Program-made: the position numbers and the translations under genes | Assembly: GCA_947493175.1 (NCBI GenBank) | Contig: CANLQD010000005.1 | Location: 1-64,000 of the forward strand | DNA: 64,000 nucleotides | DNA from: an uncultured Flavobacteriaceae bacterium | Lineage (GTDB): Bacteria > Bacteroidota > Bacteroidia > Flavobacteriales > Flavobacteriaceae | Direction of reading: 5' to 3' | In this document: positions 52,817 through 62,374 of the stretch, piece after piece | How positions within the stretch are numbered: position 1 is the stretch's first letter | How the letters are laid out: every line of letters begins with the position of its first letter | The notes under the pieces: generated by a model | What the model was told of the DNA's origin: nothing | The model's database searches: none | The model's input: only the letters and a program-made list of their open reading frames with translations

Positions 52817-53665
52817 ATGACCCCTACTTCAAAAAAGCGGTTAAAAAAACTGTTGCTCTTTTTATCACTGATATTTATAGCCTTGTTCGGGTTTCGTTTG
52901 ATTTACGGATACCAACAGGTAACGGCACCTTCGCCGGTACTTTTTCAAAACGAGCTAGAGGCCGTAGCCTTGAACTCTAGAAAGAACTATGCATCTATAA
53001 AATATCAGGCAAACAGTGGCCAAGCGCCGGTACATGTAGATCAGAAATATGAAAAAATTGCAGATATCAAATCATTTTCTACCCAGTTTGATTCGGATGA
53101 GCGGAGGCTTCGAAAAGAAGTAGCCAACTTGGACGGACTTATTCAATTTGAAAACAACAGTGGTAATGAAGGGTATCGAAACTTACAGTTGATCATCGGT
53201 GTTCCTCCCGAGAATTTCGACACGGTCTATACCAAACTGGTTACTATTGGAAAAATACAGGCAAAACAGATTACCAAAAAGGACAAGACCAATGAATATA
53301 AGGAACTGAATGCCAAAAAAGCATCACTGGAAAAAATTAGGGGATCACTACTCGATCTTAAGTCCAAAGGCGGTCGCATCGAGGAATATATGCAATTGGA
53401 AAACCGTATACTCGAAATAGAGCAGCAATTGCAGGAATTAGGGGTGAGTCTTGGGAATTTTGACGATGAAAATGAATTCTGTACGGTCAAATTCTCCCTT
53501 TCCGAAAGCAAAGAAATCAGTATTGGCACACTACAGCGAGTAAAAGAAGCACTCGAATGGACCATAGAAACCTATTTGATGCTCATGGCCGTACTCACTT
53601 TTATGAGTTTGTTCGCCTACCTATTGCTACTGTCCATTGAAAAAATTCGAACGAAAATATCTTAA
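52817..53665 (+). CDS. DUF4349-family membrane protein
   Basis: 282 aa. N-terminal helix (about 12-30), a DUF4349 periplasmic region (YEKIADIKSFSTQFDSDERRL, LDGLIQFENNSGNEGYRNLQLIIGVPPENFDTVYTKLVTIG), a long coiled coil around 160-215 (LNAKKASLEKIRGSLL, MQLENRILEIEQQLQELG) and a second TM helix near the C-terminus (LMLMAVLTFMSLFAYLLLL). Function unknown; probably anchored in the inner membrane with a periplasmic coiled coil. Sixteen bp after the rhodanese gene. Confidence 0.85.
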   Translation: MTPTSKKRLKKLLLFLSLIFIALFGFRLIYGYQQVTAPSPVLFQNELEAVALNSRKNYASIKYQANSGQAPVHVDQKYEKIADIKSFSTQFDSDERRLRKEVANLDGLIQFENNSGNEGYRNLQLIIGVPPENFDTVYTKLVTIGKIQAKQITKKDKTNEYKELNAKKASLEKIRGSLLDLKSKGGRIEEYMQLENRILEIEQQLQELGVSLGNFDDENEFCTVKFSLSESKEISIGTLQRVKEALEWTIETYLMLMAVLTFMSLFAYLLLLSIEKIRTKIS

Positions 53666-53685
53666 AACTTAAAAAAAGCAAGATC

Positions 53686-54867
53686 ATGAGAAAGTTACAG
53701 CGCACCGTTAGCATCTGCCTTTTGGCCCTTACGATAACAACCGCCTATGGCTGCGAAACAAAATTGCAAAAGAACAAGGAACGAATCCTCATTGCCGAAG
53801 CGATAGAAAAAAAGGAAGAGTCCACCAACAATACGGTTAAAATAGCTTTGCTATTAGACACGAGTAATAGTATGGATGGCCTCATCAACCAAGCGAAGGC
53901 ACAATTATGGGATATTGTGAACAAATTTACCCGTGCCAGATGTGGTAATGAGGTACGTCCCAAGTTAGAAATTGCCCTCTACCAATATGGGAACGACCAT
54001 CTTTCTTCCCGAGAGGGCTATATACAGCAGGTTTTGGGTTTTAGCAATGATCTGGATGAAATCTCTGAAAAACTGTTTTCCTTAACTACCAACGGTGGAG
54101 AAGAATATTGTGGGGAAGTTATACAGACCTCGCTTAGGCAGTTGAATTGGGGGAAAAACCCTGACAACCTCAAAATGATCTTTATTGCTGGGAACGAGCC
54201 TTTTACCCAAGGAAAATTAAACTATCGCGATGCAGTTACCAATGCCCAGGAAAAAGATGTGATCGTAAATACCATCTTTTGCGGCAACTATGAACAAGGT
54301 ATCCAAACCGATTGGAAAAAAGGTGCAAATCTCGGAGGAGGAGAATACATGGCCATCGACCACAACCGCAAGATAGTACATATTGACACGCCTTACGACG
54401 AGGTCATTATAAAACTGAATTCCAAATTGAACAAGACCTACATTTCCTATGGGAGCCTAGGCCGTTCGAAAATGGAAATGCAAAGTACACAAGATGCCAA
54501 TGCCATGGAAATGGAGGAAGCCGTAGCGGTAAAAAGAGCCGTTAGCAAAAGTTCGAGCCTTTACAATAATGCCCAGTGGGATTTGGTAGATGCCATGAAA
54601 GATGACAAAATAGTAATTTCCGAAATAGCCGAAGCTGATCTCCCTAGTGATTTAAGGGGCAAGTCGGAAAAAGAAATCAAGGACTACGTTGCAAAGAAAA
54701 GTGCCGAACGCCAACAAATTCAACAAGAGATACAAGCGTTGAACAAAAAACGGGAAGCCTACATTAGCCAAAACCAAAAAGAAGAGGACTCAGAAGGAGC
54801 ACTGGAAAATGCCATGCTGCGCGCTATTGTAAAACAGGCCGAAAAAAAGAGCTATCGATGGGAATAA
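53686..54867 (+). CDS. VWA-domain lipoprotein
   Basis: 393 aa with a signal ending AYGC (Cys about 23). A von Willebrand A domain at about 50-240 has the metal-binding motif DTSNSM (MIDAS), TNGGEEYCGEVI and KMIFIAGNEPFTQG. The C-terminal third (about 270-393) is a coiled coil-like basic and acidic tail (EIKDYVAKKSAERQQIQQEIQALNKKREAYIS). It may mediate metal-dependent protein contact in the periplasm. Follows DUF4349 by 20 bp; the three form an operon whose joint role is not known. Confidence 0.87.
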   Translation: MRKLQRTVSICLLALTITTAYGCETKLQKNKERILIAEAIEKKEESTNNTVKIALLLDTSNSMDGLINQAKAQLWDIVNKFTRARCGNEVRPKLEIALYQYGNDHLSSREGYIQQVLGFSNDLDEISEKLFSLTTNGGEEYCGEVIQTSLRQLNWGKNPDNLKMIFIAGNEPFTQGKLNYRDAVTNAQEKDVIVNTIFCGNYEQGIQTDWKKGANLGGGEYMAIDHNRKIVHIDTPYDEVIIKLNSKLNKTYISYGSLGRSKMEMQSTQDANAMEMEEAVAVKRAVSKSSSLYNNAQWDLVDAMKDDKIVISEIAEADLPSDLRGKSEKEIKDYVAKKSAERQQIQQEIQALNKKREAYISQNQKEEDSEGALENAMLRAIVKQAEKKSYRWE

Positions 54868-54949
54868 ACTGTCTAGAGAGGTTATGGGCCGGATACAAAA
54901 ATTCGAAGCGTCGCCTTTGGGAATACTATCGCATAAAAATATGGTAGAA

Positions 54950-55040
54950 ATACCTTTTACTCCCTTCCTTGGGAGGGGTCGGGGATGTATTAGGTTGGTG
55001 TTGGTAAGTGGGCCTATTCTATTTTGGGATAGGCCTGCTT
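54950..55040. terminator. Inter-operon region with GC-rich hairpins, including a bidirectional terminator candidate
   Basis: In the 220-bp gap between the convergent VWA and Ig-like lipoprotein genes, GGCCTAT (55011-55017) pairs with ATAGGCC (55029-55035) and is followed by TGCTTTTG. Just upstream, CCCTTCCTTGGGAGGGGTCGGGG (about 54962-54984) has the look of the C/G-rich intergenic repeats common in flavobacterial genomes; I can see only one copy here. Confidence 0.55.
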
Positions 55041-55087
55041 TTGTGTTCATAGTATCATGACCTAACTGTTAAAATTTCAAGATGTAG

Positions 55088-58069
55088 TTACCGAGGATCA
55101 GGACATATAAGCGGAGATCCTCCCCCAGGATCAGCTATGCACTCATAGCCATTATCTCCAATACACTTTACAAAACCTGATGGGCAGTCAAAAACTAGAG
55201 TTACAGTTACCGTGGCAGTGTCGGTACCCCCTCTTCCATCTTCGATGGTGTAATTAAAGGTGTAGACTCCTTCAAAATTAATACCTTGTATAAAAGAATA
55301 ACGAATCCTATTACTTTCAATTGACACTAATCCAAAAGATGGTTGAGTAACATTGGTTATCGTCAAATCATCTGAATCCACATCAGAGTCATTGCTTAGT
55401 ACATTTATAGTAAAGTTGTTGCCATTTATAGCATTATAAGTTTGCATGTCGTTATTAGCCTCTGGAGGATTATTACCTCCTAAAATCGTAACAGTATTAG
55501 TTTCAGGATCACTGATACCCCCACGATTATCCACTACAACAAGCGTAACCGTATAATCGCCTGCTGTGTTAAAGGTGTGAGAAGCAGCTGGCGTACTTGC
55601 TATGAGGGTATTATCAGCACCTGAACCTGGGTCACCAAAATCCCAGCGGTATTCCACAATAGTATCGCCGGCATCTGAATCGAAAGAGTCTTCGCCCGTG
55701 AAATTCAGCGTATCGGGGGCTCCATCGATTATGCTTGGTGAATTCCTTATTATGGCGGTGGGAACCTGGTTGGCAGGAGTAACCGTGATGGTCAGTTGTG
55801 TCGCATCGTTCAGTACAGGTGTACCATCATCCGTTACGGTAAGGGTAACATTGTAGGTTCCAGGGTCGGAAAAGGTATAACTAGGGTTTGCAGATACATT
55901 AGAATTTCCATTATCGTCAAAATTCCACAGATAGCTCAGGCTATCGCCCGCATCTGGGTCGCTTGACTGGTCTCCTGTAAAATTCACCGTTAATGGTGCC
56001 TCTCCGCTAAGCACATTGGCACTTGCTACTGCGTTCGGTGCTTGATTGGTAGGTGTCTGTACGGTTACGGTCACCAAATAGGGTTGCTGTGACCCATCCT
56101 CGGCGGTGACAGTATAAGTTACCGGATCGGTAAAGTTCTGAGGTGTCCCCGATGTTGGGCTAATCGATGCCCCAGTAAAGGAAATGGCCGGTGTCAAGGC
56201 GGTGACGCTGGTCCCTACAGGTAAGTTCAAACTTATGTCAGTACCTACGATGCTACCCGCAACACCGTTTATAGTAAAACTATCGATGGTTTTTGCGGTA
56301 CTCGCCGCAACGGATACCGTAACGGTATACTGGATCGTAGAGCCATCTGCCGCCGTCACTGTATAGACAACAGGATTGGAGAAATCTTGTAAAACCCCAT
56401 TTCCAGGGTCGATGGAAGCACCGATAAACCCAATGGAAGGCGACTGTGTCGTTGCGGTTCCAAAGGGCAAGTTTAGCGTAATATTTGTACCATTGATGTT
56501 CCCCGAAACTCCAGCTAAGGAGAATGAAGTAATCTCTTTTTCCGAACTGGCACTTACCGTAACATTTACGGTCCATACCTGCTGATCTCCATTTGCAGCT
56601 GTGACCGTATATAGGACGGGAGCGCTAAAATTACGTACTTGATCGGCATTTGGGGCAATGGATGCGCCTTGTGATACCGTCAAGGTCGCTGGAGCTACGT
56701 TCAGGTTTGTACTCTCATTAACGTTGACCGTGATGACGTGGTTATCCGCATCAATGCTCGCACTGTTCTGAATCGGGAGAGCGAAAGCCAAAATATCGGT
56801 GCCATTGGTCGGTGCACCCCCACTTATGTTTACCTGAATACTTCCACTGATCTCAGGATTTGATACTGATGTTGCAGTAATAGTAACAAAACCTGCAGCT
56901 ACTCCGGTGAGTAATCCGTTGGAATCGACCGTTGCTATATTTTCATCGCTTGAAGACCATAAAACACTTGAATCTGTGGCGTTAGCAGGTAGTACTGTGG
57001 CGATCAATTGACGGATGGGTCCCGTAGCGGATGGGTCTTCTTGCGCAACCGTGATACCAGTTACCGGTACGGAAGCGACCAAACTTACGGTAACGGTTAC
57101 AGAAGCAGTCGCGTTCGGATTCGATACGGAAGTAACGGTAACGATGGCCGTACCCTCGGATAGCGCCGTAAAAACACCCTGTGCATTGACAGAAACAATA
57201 GAAGGGTTGCTAGAACTCCAATTAACCGTTTGATCACTTGCATTGGTCGGGTTAAACTCCAGCGGACATTCGAGGGTCTCGCCTACCACCATATTAAGCG
57301 AATCGTGTTCTCCTAGATTTAAGGAAATGACATCGATGGTTTCGACCACCTCGAAAATGACGGTAGCACTCAACTCTTGTCCATTGGTATCGCGCACCAA
57401 GAAAATAATCTCAACACTACCCAGGGCATCCGGTATAAAACTCAATTCATACGTACCGGGGAGAATAGGCTCGTATTCCGTTGTGGGCAAAAAACCATTT
57501 GCCGTTGTTAGGGTCAAGTTACCACTACCGGCAGAAAGGTTGTATGCAGCCTCATAGGTAACATCCGATTCTGTTGGAGTTTCCAAACCGAGTGTTATGG
57601 GAGCCGACTCCCCTAATTCAATTTGAGATATGGGACTTGAGGCGGTCCAGCCGACCGGAACATCCGTCAGCGTATAGGTGATTTCGAGTTCCTCCTTGAA
57701 ACCAAAATTATCGGAACCAACAACCTTTACCACATGTTCCCCTTCTTCGTTTCCTACATAAAGCAATGATGCGGAGAGAGGTGAAAAAGAAATAGCATCC
57801 CCGCTAGCCAACCTCATGCCATTTGCATCTTCAAAGTAACCACCTCCCTGTAGCACTTGATAGGTAAACGAATAGGTATACCCTTCCAACTCCGCCTCGG
57901 GGAGTATGGTCAAGGTAGTAGGCAACCCCTGGTTTATAAATCCTTCGGTAGTACGTTGCTGCAACAGTTCAAATTCGACCTCTGTAACCAAACCTATCTC
58001 TTTGGTACAAGCCAGCACTACGACAAGTGCTACCATACTATACCAAAATATCTTAGCTTTTTTTTTCAT
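55088..58069 (-). CDS. Surface lipoprotein with Ig-like (Big_2), DUF5018-like, PKD and cadherin-like domains
   Basis: 993 aa from MKKKAKIFWY (ATG 58069); lipobox VLAC (Cys21). After it come a TraQ/DUF3872-like region (VEFELLQQRTTEGFINQGLP, YSFTYQVLQGGGYFED), two Big_2 domains (about 255-430; WSSSNPSIVSVNAQGVFTAL and WSSSDENIATVDSNGLLTGV), three DUF5018-like repeats (about 440-680; VYTVTAADGSTIQYTVTVSV), two PKD domains (about 690-880; FDDNGNSNVSANPSYTF) and a cadherin-like tail. The last 35 residues have four cysteines (CPSGFVKC, YEC, ICP). No type B sorting domain is visible; it is followed by a PorP/SprF gene. Probably an outer-membrane-anchored adhesin. Confidence 0.9.
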   Translation of the reverse strand: MKKKAKIFWYSMVALVVVLACTKEIGLVTEVEFELLQQRTTEGFINQGLPTTLTILPEAELEGYTYSFTYQVLQGGGYFEDANGMRLASGDAISFSPLSASLLYVGNEEGEHVVKVVGSDNFGFKEELEITYTLTDVPVGWTASSPISQIELGESAPITLGLETPTESDVTYEAAYNLSAGSGNLTLTTANGFLPTTEYEPILPGTYELSFIPDALGSVEIIFLVRDTNGQELSATVIFEVVETIDVISLNLGEHDSLNMVVGETLECPLEFNPTNASDQTVNWSSSNPSIVSVNAQGVFTALSEGTAIVTVTSVSNPNATASVTVTVSLVASVPVTGITVAQEDPSATGPIRQLIATVLPANATDSSVLWSSSDENIATVDSNGLLTGVAAGFVTITATSVSNPEISGSIQVNISGGAPTNGTDILAFALPIQNSASIDADNHVITVNVNESTNLNVAPATLTVSQGASIAPNADQVRNFSAPVLYTVTAANGDQQVWTVNVTVSASSEKEITSFSLAGVSGNINGTNITLNLPFGTATTQSPSIGFIGASIDPGNGVLQDFSNPVVYTVTAADGSTIQYTVTVSVAASTAKTIDSFTINGVAGSIVGTDISLNLPVGTSVTALTPAISFTGASISPTSGTPQNFTDPVTYTVTAEDGSQQPYLVTVTVQTPTNQAPNAVASANVLSGEAPLTVNFTGDQSSDPDAGDSLSYLWNFDDNGNSNVSANPSYTFSDPGTYNVTLTVTDDGTPVLNDATQLTITVTPANQVPTAIIRNSPSIIDGAPDTLNFTGEDSFDSDAGDTIVEYRWDFGDPGSGADNTLIASTPAASHTFNTAGDYTVTLVVVDNRGGISDPETNTVTILGGNNPPEANNDMQTYNAINGNNFTINVLSNDSDVDSDDLTITNVTQPSFGLVSIESNRIRYSFIQGINFEGVYTFNYTIEDGRGGTDTATVTVTLVFDCPSGFVKCIGDNGYECIADPGGGSPLICPDPR

Positions 58070-58278
58070 AGGTCGCGGGGCAACAAACAATGAATTCTAG
58101 AAAAAGATGTCGTAAAACTTATGTTACAAACGAATAACCTTTAAAAATAACAAATCTATAAATGGGAAAGGGAATCTTTCGGTATATCCTTTAAAACTTA
58201 CGACAAACCTATATCGCATTCCTATTAAAAGTATTTCAAGGCTCAGAAACAACTCAGGGGCAGCTCGCCATTACACCC

Positions 58279-59301
58279 TTACTGGGCGGCAGGACAATAA
58301 CAATCGTATCGTCGCTCTGCTTGACCAAAATCGTAGCCTAGGGTGATTTGATGAAAACCACCATTATCCAATCGAATATCACCCGATTGGTACGAATAAT
58401 TATAGGATACCATGAAGTTCTTAAAATTGGCCCCAATAATCGGGGTAAACAGCTGTAATCGTTGTTCACCAAAATTGTCTCCATCGATAAACTGCGCACC
58501 ATCAAAACTTCTTCGATATGAGATACCTCCCCAAATTCTTCCAAAATCAACGTCTTTATAAATTTTGGCGTTGATGTCAATCGTTCGTTCCTCTGTAAAA
58601 TCGGTCATTTGAAATAATACCGACGGCTCTACCTGCACGGCGTTCCTTCCAAAAACATATCCAACAGAAAAAAGATACCTTCTCAAATTATCAATGACCG
58701 GTACATTATTGGGGTCCAATCTGCCGACTCGATAGAGGCTTCGTTCCGTGCTAAGGAGATTTAATGCTGCAAAATGCGCATAAAACTCCATTAGGTTATA
58801 AGACATTCCAATATCTACATTGTAATAGGCCTCGCTGATTTTGGATCCGGTAATTGCGGGATCAACCACCCCTCCAGGAGAGAGAAATTCACTTTCATCT
58901 AGACTACTTTGCAGATAAGTAGGGCTCAGACCGAACGACAATTGGTTCAAGGCCCGTATATCCCCTCCTAATTTTAGATGATAGGCGTACGTTAATTTTA
59001 CTCCTGTTTGTGCATGATAGCCATTCGCATCATTAAAGATAATAGCCCCGACTCCATTGTTACTTTCCCCCAATCTAAAATGGGCGTTAAGGGTTTGTAG
59101 GTTGGGAGCATCTTGAACATCGAACCATTGTTGACGTATCGTAGCCCTAATTTTACCTCCCTGACTAATACCTGCCATAGAAGGGTATACCAAATAATAA
59201 TTATCGGCCAGATAATCGAAATAAACAGGAATACCTTCCTGCGCAACTGACTGATAACCAAAGCTTAAAACAGAAAGCAATAAAAGAAAACGTAGTTTCA
59301 T
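58279..59301 (-). CDS. PorP/SprF-family membrane protein (second copy)
   Basis: 340 aa from MKLRFLLLLSVLSFG (ATG 59301; the frame opens 20 codons earlier). Signal peptide ending SVAQ. PorP/SprF features are FDYLADNYYLVYPSMAGISQGGKIRATIRQQWFDVQDAPNLQTLNAHF, GVGAIIFNDANGYHAQTGVKLTYAYHLKL and an outer-membrane barrel ending LGYDFGQAERRYDCYCPAAQ. The C-terminal cysteine pair is unusual. It lies upstream of the Ig-like lipoprotein gene on the same strand, 209 bp apart, and probably works with that protein. Confidence 0.92.
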   Translation of the reverse strand: MKLRFLLLLSVLSFGYQSVAQEGIPVYFDYLADNYYLVYPSMAGISQGGKIRATIRQQWFDVQDAPNLQTLNAHFRLGESNNGVGAIIFNDANGYHAQTGVKLTYAYHLKLGGDIRALNQLSFGLSPTYLQSSLDESEFLSPGGVVDPAITGSKISEAYYNVDIGMSYNLMEFYAHFAALNLLSTERSLYRVGRLDPNNVPVIDNLRRYLFSVGYVFGRNAVQVEPSVLFQMTDFTEERTIDINAKIYKDVDFGRIWGGISYRRSFDGAQFIDGDNFGEQRLQLFTPIIGANFKNFMVSYNYSYQSGDIRLDNGGFHQITLGYDFGQAERRYDCYCPAAQ

Positions 59302-59415
59302 TATGCAATTTTGGGAGTAAGGAACGTCTAAATATAAAGTATAACGGTCGAAACACAACATTATTATATGGTCCTTACCTTAGAAAATGATTGTATTTTT
59401 GTATCAAAATGAAAT

Positions 59416-60321
59416 ATGATGAAGGAGTACCATCTTACGGTCAAGGAAACGAGCAATCCTGCTATTCTCAAATTTGAGACGAATCACTTCTTGACCCAAC
59501 ACAAAAATTACGAGTTCAAGAATATTGACGAGGCCAAAAATTCACCCTTGGCACAACAGCTTTTTTATCTCCCGTTTATAAAAACGGTATATGTATCCGG
59601 TAATTTCATTGCTTTGGAACGTTTTGATATTGTGGACTGGAAAGATGTCAAAGATGAAGTTGCCCAACAAATGGTCGAATACTTAAACGCTGGGGAACCA
59701 ATAGTCATTGAGGAAGAAACTACCAAAAAGGTACCCGTGACGGTCTATGCCGAAGTAACCCCCAACCCCGCGGTCATGAAATTTGTTGCAAGTCGGCGAA
59801 TCGTACCGGCCACTTTGGAATATAAAAATATCGATGAGGCCAAAGATTCGCTTTTGGCCAAGGAACTTTTTCATTACCCCTTTGTAAAGGAAGTTTTCTT
59901 TGACGAGAACTACGTTTCGGTGACAAAATTCGACGTTGCGGAATGGGATGAAATCACCTTGGAACTTCGAGAACATATTCGTGATTTTATCGCAGATGGC
60001 AAAGAAGTGGCCTCGACCCAAAGTATTGTTCAGAAAACAAAGGAAACCCCCGGCGTTTTATCCCAGAATGAAGATTTGGACGATACCTCGAAACAAATCA
60101 TCGATATCTTGGAGGAATATGTAAAGCCGGCCGTCGCAAGTGATGGAGGTAACATATTATTTAAGTCCTACGAAGAAGATAGTAAGAGGGTCAACGTTAT
60201 CTTGCAGGGTGCCTGTAGCGGTTGCCCCTCCTCTACGTTTACCTTAAAGAACGGTATCGAAACCATGCTAAAGAACATGATGGGCGACAAGGTAAACGAG
60301 GTAATAGCCTTGAACGGCTGA
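59416..60321 (+). CDS. NifU-like iron-sulfur scaffold protein with duplicated N-terminal domain
   Basis: 301 aa. Two tandem Nfu/NifU N-terminal-type domains (about 5-90: TSNPAILKFETNHFL, KNIDEAKNSPLAQQLFYLPFIKTVYVSGNFIALERFD; and about 110-195: TPNPAVMKFVASRRI, KNIDEAKDSLLAKELFHYPFVKEVFFDENYVSVTKFD). A C-terminal NifU domain follows (about 220-301) with the cluster-binding GACSGCPSSTFTLKNGI. The protein carries Fe-S clusters to apoproteins. The doubled N-terminal domain is a clear internal duplication. Start is the first of two consecutive ATG codons. Single gene. Confidence 0.95.
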   Translation: MMKEYHLTVKETSNPAILKFETNHFLTQHKNYEFKNIDEAKNSPLAQQLFYLPFIKTVYVSGNFIALERFDIVDWKDVKDEVAQQMVEYLNAGEPIVIEEETTKKVPVTVYAEVTPNPAVMKFVASRRIVPATLEYKNIDEAKDSLLAKELFHYPFVKEVFFDENYVSVTKFDVAEWDEITLELREHIRDFIADGKEVASTQSIVQKTKETPGVLSQNEDLDDTSKQIIDILEEYVKPAVASDGGNILFKSYEEDSKRVNVILQGACSGCPSSTFTLKNGIETMLKNMMGDKVNEVIALNG

Positions 60322-60391
60322 TTTCATAAGGCTTCCGTACTACTTTTAGGTTTTAATTTGGTATATTGTATCGAATCTAAAAACACTAATT

Positions 60392-60592
60392 ATGGCAGTT
60401 CTAAAAGTAATAGAAGTATTGGCAAATTCTGACAAGAGTTGGGAAGATGCCACTAAAAAGGCCGTGGCGCATGCTTCCAAATCCGTAAAAAATATTCGGT
60501 CGGTCTATGTAAACGAACAAAGTGCAATGGTCGATGATGGGGAAGTAAAGGAATTCAGGGTCAACGTGAAGATCACTTTTGAAGTAAAGTAA
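60392..60592 (+). CDS. Dodecin (flavin-binding protein)
   Basis: 66 aa, usual length. Dodecin forms hollow 12-mers that store flavins: VLKVIEVLANSDKSWEDATKKAVAHASKSVKNIRSVYVNEQSAMVDDGEVKEFRVNVKITFEV. The conserved Trp (SWEDA) stacks with the flavin. It begins 70 bp after the NifU gene and has its own terminator. Confidence 0.95.
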   Translation: MAVLKVIEVLANSDKSWEDATKKAVAHASKSVKNIRSVYVNEQSAMVDDGEVKEFRVNVKITFEVK

Positions 60593-60614
60593 CGGATCAA
60601 ACCACTTATTGCGG

Positions 60615-60643
60615 AAAAGCGTCGTGAATACGGCGCTTTTTTT
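60615..60643 (+). terminator. Terminator after dodecin
   Basis: AAAAGCG (60615-60621) pairs with CGCTTTT (60634-60640), followed by TTT. It starts 22 bp after the dodecin stop. Confidence 0.8.
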
Positions 60644-60773
60644 GTGAGGTATACTGCAAACCGAACAAATAGTAGCTCTTTAGGTATTTAAAGGCTGTAT
60701 TAACAATTCTTTCATTTTCTTTTTTTGAAATTTGCAGTGCATTTTAGTCCATTTCAAATAAACAAAAATACAG

Positions 60774-61595
60774 ATGGAAGAATTATCGAACTATCAGGAG
60801 TACATTGATAAGGCAATAGCCTACTTGTGGGAGTTTCTACCCAATATTATTACGGCCATCCTCATTTTTATAGTAGGACTGTGGGTCGTAAAGTTCATCA
60901 ATCGCATGGTACGAAGTTTTTTTATCAGAAAGGACTACGACCCTACTTTGGAAACCTTTCTTCAAAGTTTTATCAGTATCGCCTTAAAGGTGGTACTCTT
61001 TGTTTTGGTAGTGACCCAGTTAGGGGTAAAATCTTCATCTTTAGTGGCAATGATAGGTGCGGGTGGACTTGCCATTGGCCTGGCGCTTCAAGGATCTTTG
61101 GCGAATTTTGCGGGAGGAGTATTGATTCTGATATTTAAACCATTCAAGGTAGGCGATTGGATTTCTGCCCAAGGGGTAGATGGCATGGTAAAAGAGATAA
61201 CAATTTTCACCACCAAGGTGAACACCTTCGGTAACCAATTGGCCATTATACCGAACGGGCAATTGAGCAACAACAACATCGTAAATTACAATGCGGAAAG
61301 CACCCGTAGGGATAAAATAGATGTTGGTATCGGCTATGGTTCCAATATCAAAATAGCCAAGGATATACTATTGGACATCTGCGAAAAACATGCCGGTATC
61401 TTAAAAGACCCTATGCCCGAAGTATATGTCGGGGCCTTGGGCGATAGTTCGGTAGACCTCAGCTTACGGTTTTGGGCCCGGAACGAAGATTTTTGGCCGG
61501 CCCATTTTCATGTCTTGGAAACCCTAAAGTATCGATTCGATGAAGCAGGTATCGAAATCCCGTTTCCACAGCGCGATGTGCATATGAAGTCGTAG
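60774..61595 (+). CDS. mscS: MscS-family mechanosensitive channel
   Basis: 273 aa, close to E. coli MscS (286). Three N-terminal membrane segments (about 20-40, 65-85, and TM3 with IGAGGLAIGLALQGSLANFAGGVLIL near 90-115), which carries the Gly/Ala packing pattern of the pore. The cytoplasmic beta domain follows (FKVGDWISAQGVDGMVKEITIFTTKVNTFGNQLAIIPNGQL, NYNAESTRRDKIDVGIGY) and a C-terminal cage (IEIPFPQRDVHM). It opens under osmotic downshock to release solutes. Confidence 0.96.
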   Translation: MEELSNYQEYIDKAIAYLWEFLPNIITAILIFIVGLWVVKFINRMVRSFFIRKDYDPTLETFLQSFISIALKVVLFVLVVTQLGVKSSSLVAMIGAGGLAIGLALQGSLANFAGGVLILIFKPFKVGDWISAQGVDGMVKEITIFTTKVNTFGNQLAIIPNGQLSNNNIVNYNAESTRRDKIDVGIGYGSNIKIAKDILLDICEKHAGILKDPMPEVYVGALGDSSVDLSLRFWARNEDFWPAHFHVLETLKYRFDEAGIEIPFPQRDVHMKS

Positions 61596-61640
61596 TAGAA
61601 CACGCTCGGTTTTAGTACCTTTAGGAAAAGTCCGATCAAA

Positions 61641-62339
61641 ATGAAGAAAGCGCTATTTTTTTTCTTTTTGAGTCCTTTCCTGGTATTGGGGCAAATGGTC
61701 GATGAGCCGGTTATTCTTGATTACTATGTAGGTGGTGTTAAAACGGCACAAAACCGAAGGCAAATTAGCGTTTTGGGCACACCTTATCGAAATACCGACT
61801 ATGCCCTAGGTATCGTCATCACAAAGAATCGTTGGCGAGATTCTGTAATGATGCGATACAACGCTTATGAAGATTGTTTCGAATTCCTTAAGGGAGCCCG
61901 AAAACCACTGAATCTTACAAAAAATACGGATAACCATGTAGTTCTAAGGGGTATCACCTATTACTATGAGGACTACTTTGAACGAGGAAAGACCAAATCG
62001 GGTTATTTGAATCCGCTGAATGAGGGAAAAACCGTTCTTTTTACTAGAACACTAAAAAGTATTGATGCTCATTTTCCCGAAAATGGCTATGAGCAGCTCG
62101 AACAACCTACATTTAAAGATGTCACTCAATACTTTTTGAAAAAAGAGGGGAAGGTCGCTCAAACATTGAACGGTCTGAGCAGAAAAGAAATCTTTGCTGT
62201 TTTGTGGGACAAGTATTCGGAACTCAGAAGGTATGCACGGAAAAACAAACTGCATATGCGTTCTGAGGACCAAGTGATTCAAGTATTACAGTACTACGAT
62301 TCAATACGGTCAGAGGATACGATTCCTAAAGAAAAATAG
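61641..62339 (+). CDS. Secreted hypothetical protein
   Basis: 232 aa. Signal peptide MKKALFFFFLSPFLVLG, then a mostly beta-rich segment (VILDYYVGGVKTAQNRRQISVLGT, NHVVLRGITYYYEDYFERG) and a basic helical C-terminal half (SELRRYARKNKLHMRSEDQVIQVLQYYDSI). I do not recognise the family. It lies 45 bp after the MscS gene on the same strand and may be cotranscribed with it; convergent with tsaB. Confidence 0.8.
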   Translation: MKKALFFFFLSPFLVLGQMVDEPVILDYYVGGVKTAQNRRQISVLGTPYRNTDYALGIVITKNRWRDSVMMRYNAYEDCFEFLKGARKPLNLTKNTDNHVVLRGITYYYEDYFERGKTKSGYLNPLNEGKTVLFTRTLKSIDAHFPENGYEQLEQPTFKDVTQYFLKKEGKVAQTLNGLSRKEIFAVLWDKYSELRRYARKNKLHMRSEDQVIQVLQYYDSIRSEDTIPKEK

Positions 62340-62374
62340 GGTACTGATAATCCGTTGCCCATCTCATTTCTAGA

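Noticed and set aside
59394..59401. TATTTTTG as a -7 promoter box for the NifU gene
   Set aside because: It matches TAnnTTTG but no TTTG lies about 19 bases upstream.
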